Assembly: GCA_902591645.1 (NCBI GenBank)
Contig: CACJBM010000071.1
Span: 1 to 8,868, forward strand
Length of the DNA: 8,868 bases
Origin: an uncultured Verrucomicrobiota bacterium
Lineage (GTDB): Bacteria > Verrucomicrobiota > Verrucomicrobiae > Verrucomicrobiales > DEV007
Direction: 5' to 3'
The notes below the pieces were generated by a model. The model had not been told where the DNA came from and ran no database searches. It saw nothing but the letters and a program-made list of their open reading frames with translations. Shown here piece after piece: positions 6,356 through 8,868 of the stretch; position 1 is the first letter of the stretch, and each line of letters opens with the position of its first letter. The position numbers were made by a program, and so were the translations under genes.

Positions 6356-7372
6356 ATGAAGCAGTCCAATGTAATAAAGTTCGCTTTGGTTGGATTGCCT
6401 CTTGGAATGGTTCTCTTTGGGGTCATTGCTCTTAGCTATTCTTTTTTTTCTCCTGCTTCACGAGTTCGTGATGGGAGTCGCACATTATTGAATTCCAAGG
6501 TCAGCGTTACCGAAAAAGATCTCAAGGCTTGGGTATCTAGGCAGGTCAATAATATTGGTCCAAGACCGACCACTGATCAGAAAAAGTCACGAATCACTGC
6601 AAAGTGGATCGAGTCAGAACTTAGTGAAGAGAATATTGGTTATCGTCCCAAGGTAACCTTCCTTGATGGTAAGAGCGGTAATTATAGAAACATTGAGGTG
6701 GAATTACCTGGAACTGATAAGGCAGATGAAATTATCATTGTAGGAACTTGTTACAGTTCTGCAGCGGATTCTCCTGGAGCTAATTGCAATGGGACAGGAG
6801 TAGCCGCTCTCTTGGCTACGGCCAGATACTTTGTTGGTACTGAGCATTCCAGAACGATTCGATTCGTTGCTTGTGTGGGGACATTTCGAACAGGCGAGGG
6901 GATCGAGGGATCAGGTATTTCTTTTCTCGCTGAGTCATCCAAGAAAATAAACGAACAGATCATGGGAATGGTTTATTTGGATTCTCTTGGTTATTATACG
7001 GATCAGTTAGAGGGCCAGAGAGTCCCTATCCAATTGAAGAAAGACTATCAGGGGAAAGGTAATTATCTTGCCTTGGTCGGTGGGTTGTCATCTGAGGAAT
7101 TCATAGAATCTTTTTATTCCAAATTTTCTGAGGAATATGAAATGCCGGTTAGGAAGTTCGTCATTTCGAGGGATTCATTGGCTTACCGAAGTGAAAATTT
7201 TGTATCTTTGACGGGGCAGGGTTATCCGATGCTGCAGTTGTCAGATAACTCAATTTATCGTTATCCGCATTATCAGAAGGGCACGGACACACCTGATAAA
7301 ATTGATTATGAGCGACTCTCTGGAGTCGTAAAATCACTAACGATTACTATTGAGTCGATGATTAGCTACTAA
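6356..7372 (+). CDS. M28-peptidase-like membrane-anchored protein, metal site degenerate
   Basis: The protein has one N-terminal hydrophobic segment (about 8-30) and then a domain with the outline of an M28 Zn aminopeptidase, probably periplasmic: IIIVGTCYSS (127-135), SPGANCNGTGVAALL (139-153), RTIRFVACVGTF (166-177), LDSLGYYTD (208-216) and YPHYQKGTDTPDKIDYERL (303-321). In active relatives these read roughly GxHYDS, PGANDNGSG, FVxFxxEE and PHYHTPxDTPD. Here the first ligand His is C132, the bridging Asp is C144, the Glu-Glu pair is T176-F177 and the last His is Q307; D209 may be retained. It is therefore probably not a zinc peptidase, perhaps a binding or structural protein. The two substituted cysteines could pair in the periplasm. 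The reading frame is intact and sits 16 nt after lpxB, so it looks like a maintained gene rather than a pseudogene. ATG 6356 is chosen over TTG 6347; neither has a clear ribosome binding site. Confidence 0.75.
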   Translation: MKQSNVIKFALVGLPLGMVLFGVIALSYSFFSPASRVRDGSRTLLNSKVSVTEKDLKAWVSRQVNNIGPRPTTDQKKSRITAKWIESELSEENIGYRPKVTFLDGKSGNYRNIEVELPGTDKADEIIIVGTCYSSAADSPGANCNGTGVAALLATARYFVGTEHSRTIRFVACVGTFRTGEGIEGSGISFLAESSKKINEQIMGMVYLDSLGYYTDQLEGQRVPIQLKKDYQGKGNYLALVGGLSSEEFIESFYSKFSEEYEMPVRKFVISRDSLAYRSENFVSLTGQGYPMLQLSDNSIYRYPHYQKGTDTPDKIDYERLSGVVKSLTITIESMISY

Positions 7373-8259
7373 CTGTCTCCACGAACAATGATCCTGAAAT
7401 TTCCCGGATCTTTTTTTGGTCCACTACCGTAAATTAACTTCAGTGGCTTTCTTTCCTGATCAGTTTCACGGTAAACATTGATTTCAAAGTGAGTCTTTGA
7501 TTCTTGGCCTTTCTTTTTGTTCAGTGGCCGAGTTTCAATAAAAATTGGATTAATGCCTTTTTTCAGTCCTCCAATGATGAGTCCCTTATGCACGTTATTA
7601 ATGACCATGTGCTTGGATCTTTCTGCAACGTTCACTTTAGTTTCGTATCCGATTGAAACAATCTCAAGATAACCAACCATTTCAGGTAACGGGCACAATT
7701 TTGGTATTGGTGGTACTTTTCCTGGAGGTTTGAACTGTGGGCTGTCTAAGAAAGTGAAGTCACCTGATTGTGCGGATGTGGAAATTTCTTCAGCATTATT
7801 AAGATTCATGAAACGCGATGTGCTAAATTTCCAATCATTGTTTTCTTTGATGAACATAAGGAACAGGAGCCCTTCAGGGGCCTTGACGTCTTCACTGATG
7901 CCGAAGTCTGCCTTGCCAAAATAAACGAGCTGAGCGGTGGATCCGTTGATCATGGTCTTGGCCATTTTCATGGAGCTCAGATTGGGTGGTTTTACTGGTC
8001 CTTCGAAGAGTGCTTCGGGCCATTTATTTTTTTGCGAAACAATCATGTTTCGCATTCCGATCTGCCGAAATTTTGCTGTGCTTTTCTGCCACAAAGAGAG
8101 GTCCTTTTCTTTCATGGCTTTTGTCCAGTCACCGAACACGGCTTTGAGGGTCTCGGTGACTTTACTACTCCTTGGTTCTTGTGCTTTGAGAGCAGGTCCT
8201 ATTATTGCAAGGACTAAGAGAATAGAGACTAGGGGCCGGTACATTGTTAATGGACGCAT
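7369..8259 (-). CDS. Secreted protein of unknown function, NTF2-like N-terminal half
   Basis: I do not recognise a named family. The 296-aa product starts with a Sec signal peptide (basic MRPLTMYRP, hydrophobic 11-22, likely cleavage after ALKA at 26). There is no lipobox cysteine, so a soluble periplasmic or exported protein is likely. Residues 33-152 have the helix-then-sheet pattern of NTF2/SnoaL-like domains: a long helix (33-60), then strands GSTAQLVYFGKADF and EGLLFLMFIKENNDWKFS. A Pro-rich linker follows (about 172-192), then a beta-rich, basic C-terminal part (194-296) I cannot place. ATG 8259 is 6 nt after the ABC ATPase stop and is preferred to an in-frame TTG at 8265. The spacing suggests cotranscription with the ABC gene, though a functional link is unproven. 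Its last codon overlaps the convergent M28-like gene by 4 bp, and its 3' end contains the probable terminator of that operon on the opposite strand. Confidence 0.75.
   Translation of the reverse strand: MRPLTMYRPLVSILLVLAIIGPALKAQEPRSSKVTETLKAVFGDWTKAMKEKDLSLWQKSTAKFRQIGMRNMIVSQKNKWPEALFEGPVKPPNLSSMKMAKTMINGSTAQLVYFGKADFGISEDVKAPEGLLFLMFIKENNDWKFSTSRFMNLNNAEEISTSAQSGDFTFLDSPQFKPPGKVPPIPKLCPLPEMVGYLEIVSIGYETKVNVAERSKHMVINNVHKGLIIGGLKKGINPIFIETRPLNKKKGQESKTHFEINVYRETDQERKPLKLIYGSGPKKDPGNFRIIVRGDS
7390..7417 (+). terminator. Probable intrinsic terminator of the lpxI-lpxB operon
   Basis: GATCC (7390-7394), an 11-nt loop, GGATC (7406-7410), then seven T residues (7411-7417). The loop contains the self-complementary GAAATTTC (7396-7403), which could add inner pairing. 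It starts 18 nt after the TAA of the M28-like gene, as expected for a rho-independent terminator of the + strand operon. It lies within the last codons of the convergent secreted-protein gene, so one stretch serves both as coding sequence and as terminator. The 5-bp outer stem is short. Confidence 0.45.
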
Positions 8260-8265
8260 AATCAA

Positions 8266-8868
8266 TTAATCATTGCTTAGGACTTTAGGTACGGACTCGA
8301 GGAGTTCTTTCGTGTATTGGTGCTGTGGATTTTCCATTAACGATTCAGCTTCTCCGGTCTCAACGATTTTCCCATAATACATGACTGCTATTCGGTCGGC
8401 TATGTAACGTACAACACTAAGATCATGGGAGATGAAAAGCATGGTCAGTCCGAGCTCATTTACCAAGTCCTTGAGAAGGTTTAAAATCTGGGACTGAATG
8501 GAAACGTCAAGGGCAGAGACCGGTTCGTCAGCAATAATGAGTTTTGGTTCGGGAGCCAGTGCTCGGGCAATTGCAATCCTCTGTCTTTGTCCTCCTGAAA
8601 ATTCGTGTGGATACTTCCGCATGAATTTGTGATCGAGTCCGACCCGCTTCATTAACGCAATGACCGCTCTTTCAAGTTCTTCATGATTGAGGTTTTCATG
8701 CCTAGTTGTGAGGGCCTCTTTGAGGGTGGACCAGACTGTCATCCTTGGATTCAGAGATGCGTAAGGATCCTGAAAAATCATTTGAAAGTCCAGTCGTCTT
8801 TGCCGGACCTGCTCAGTGCTAAGACTAGTGAGGTTTTCGTTCTCCAGAATCACTTCTCCCTTAGTCGG
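8266..8868 (-). CDS. Peptide/nickel-type ABC transporter ATPase, C-terminal part (partial)
   Basis: ATPase domain of an Opp/Dpp-family importer; its N-terminus, including Walker A, lies beyond the window edge. The visible 200 residues run in frame from the last base of the window, starting PTKGEVILEN, so a GTG at 8853 is just an internal valine. Visible motifs, numbered in this fragment: Q-loop IFQDPYASLNPRMTV (Q33), ABC signature FSGGQRQR (90-97), Walker B LIIADEP (110-116) with D-loop SALD (118-121), and switch histidine FISHD (H148). The protein ends at HQYTKELLESVPKV plus four residues, so the long C-terminal oligopeptide-family extension of OppD/OppF proteins is missing. This is more like the second half of YejF-type fused double ATPases or a short OppF-like protein; the visible part cannot decide. 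No permease or binding protein is in the window. Confidence 0.9.
   Translation of the reverse strand, partial: PTKGEVILENENLTSLSTEQVRQRRLDFQMIFQDPYASLNPRMTVWSTLKEALTTRHENLNHEELERAVIALMKRVGLDHKFMRKYPHEFSGGQRQRIAIARALAPEPKLIIADEPVSALDVSIQSQILNLLKDLVNELGLTMLFISHDLSVVRYIADRIAVMYYGKIVETGEAESLMENPQHQYTKELLESVPKVLSND

Noticed and set aside
7768..8217. 149-aa + strand ORF opposite the secreted-protein gene
   Set aside because: The minus-strand gene has a signal peptide, plausible domain pattern and operon spacing; the + strand ORF has none of these.
8851..8853. GTG as the true start of the ABC ATPase
   Set aside because: The frame stays open to the window edge with family-like sequence, and Walker A would be missing from a protein starting here.

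Overview
This window is a compact, moderate-GC stretch of chromosomal housekeeping DNA from a Gram-negative, lipid A-making bacterium. My best guess is Verrucomicrobiota of the Opitutae/Puniceicoccales type. The basis is the DnaX sequence style (an FDPNESIC segment where most DnaX proteins have a CxxCxxC zinc motif), an LpxI-type lipid A pathway, and secreted proteins without recognisable families. The assignment rests on remembered protein resemblance and is uncertain. Almost every base is coding; the longest gap is the 83 bp between the divergent dnaX and lpxI.

Layout: (1) 48-1283 (+), a membrane-anchored M19 membrane dipeptidase, possibly preceded by the last codons of another gene. (2) 1276-3351 (-), dnaX followed by ebfC/ybaB: the clamp-loader subunit and the nucleoid-associated protein that usually travels with it. 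The usual third member, recR, is not next. (3) 3435-7372 (+), a four-gene block lpxI - Gfo/Idh/MocA oxidoreductase - lpxB - M28-peptidase-like membrane protein, with gaps of 18, 4 and 16 nt. It probably ends at a hairpin plus T7 terminator lying inside the convergent neighbour. (4) 7369-8868 (-), the C-terminal part of a peptide/nickel-type ABC ATPase, running off the window, followed by a secreted protein of unknown function with an NTF2-like N-terminal half.

How the genes fit together: LpxI cleaves UDP-2,3-diacylglucosamine to lipid X and UMP, and LpxB condenses lipid X with another UDP-diacylglucosamine to give the disaccharide precursor of lipid A, so these two perform consecutive steps. 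The oxidoreductase between them resembles the sugar-nucleotide dehydrogenases found in such clusters (GnnA is one characterised example) and may modify the lipid A sugar, but no partner aminotransferase is present here. The protein after lpxB keeps the outline of an M28 aminopeptidase but has lost most metal-binding residues.

I saw no tRNA, rRNA, CRISPR array, insertion sequence or phage gene. I do not see a convincing new multi-gene system; the most unusual object is the degenerate M28-like protein in the lipid A operon.
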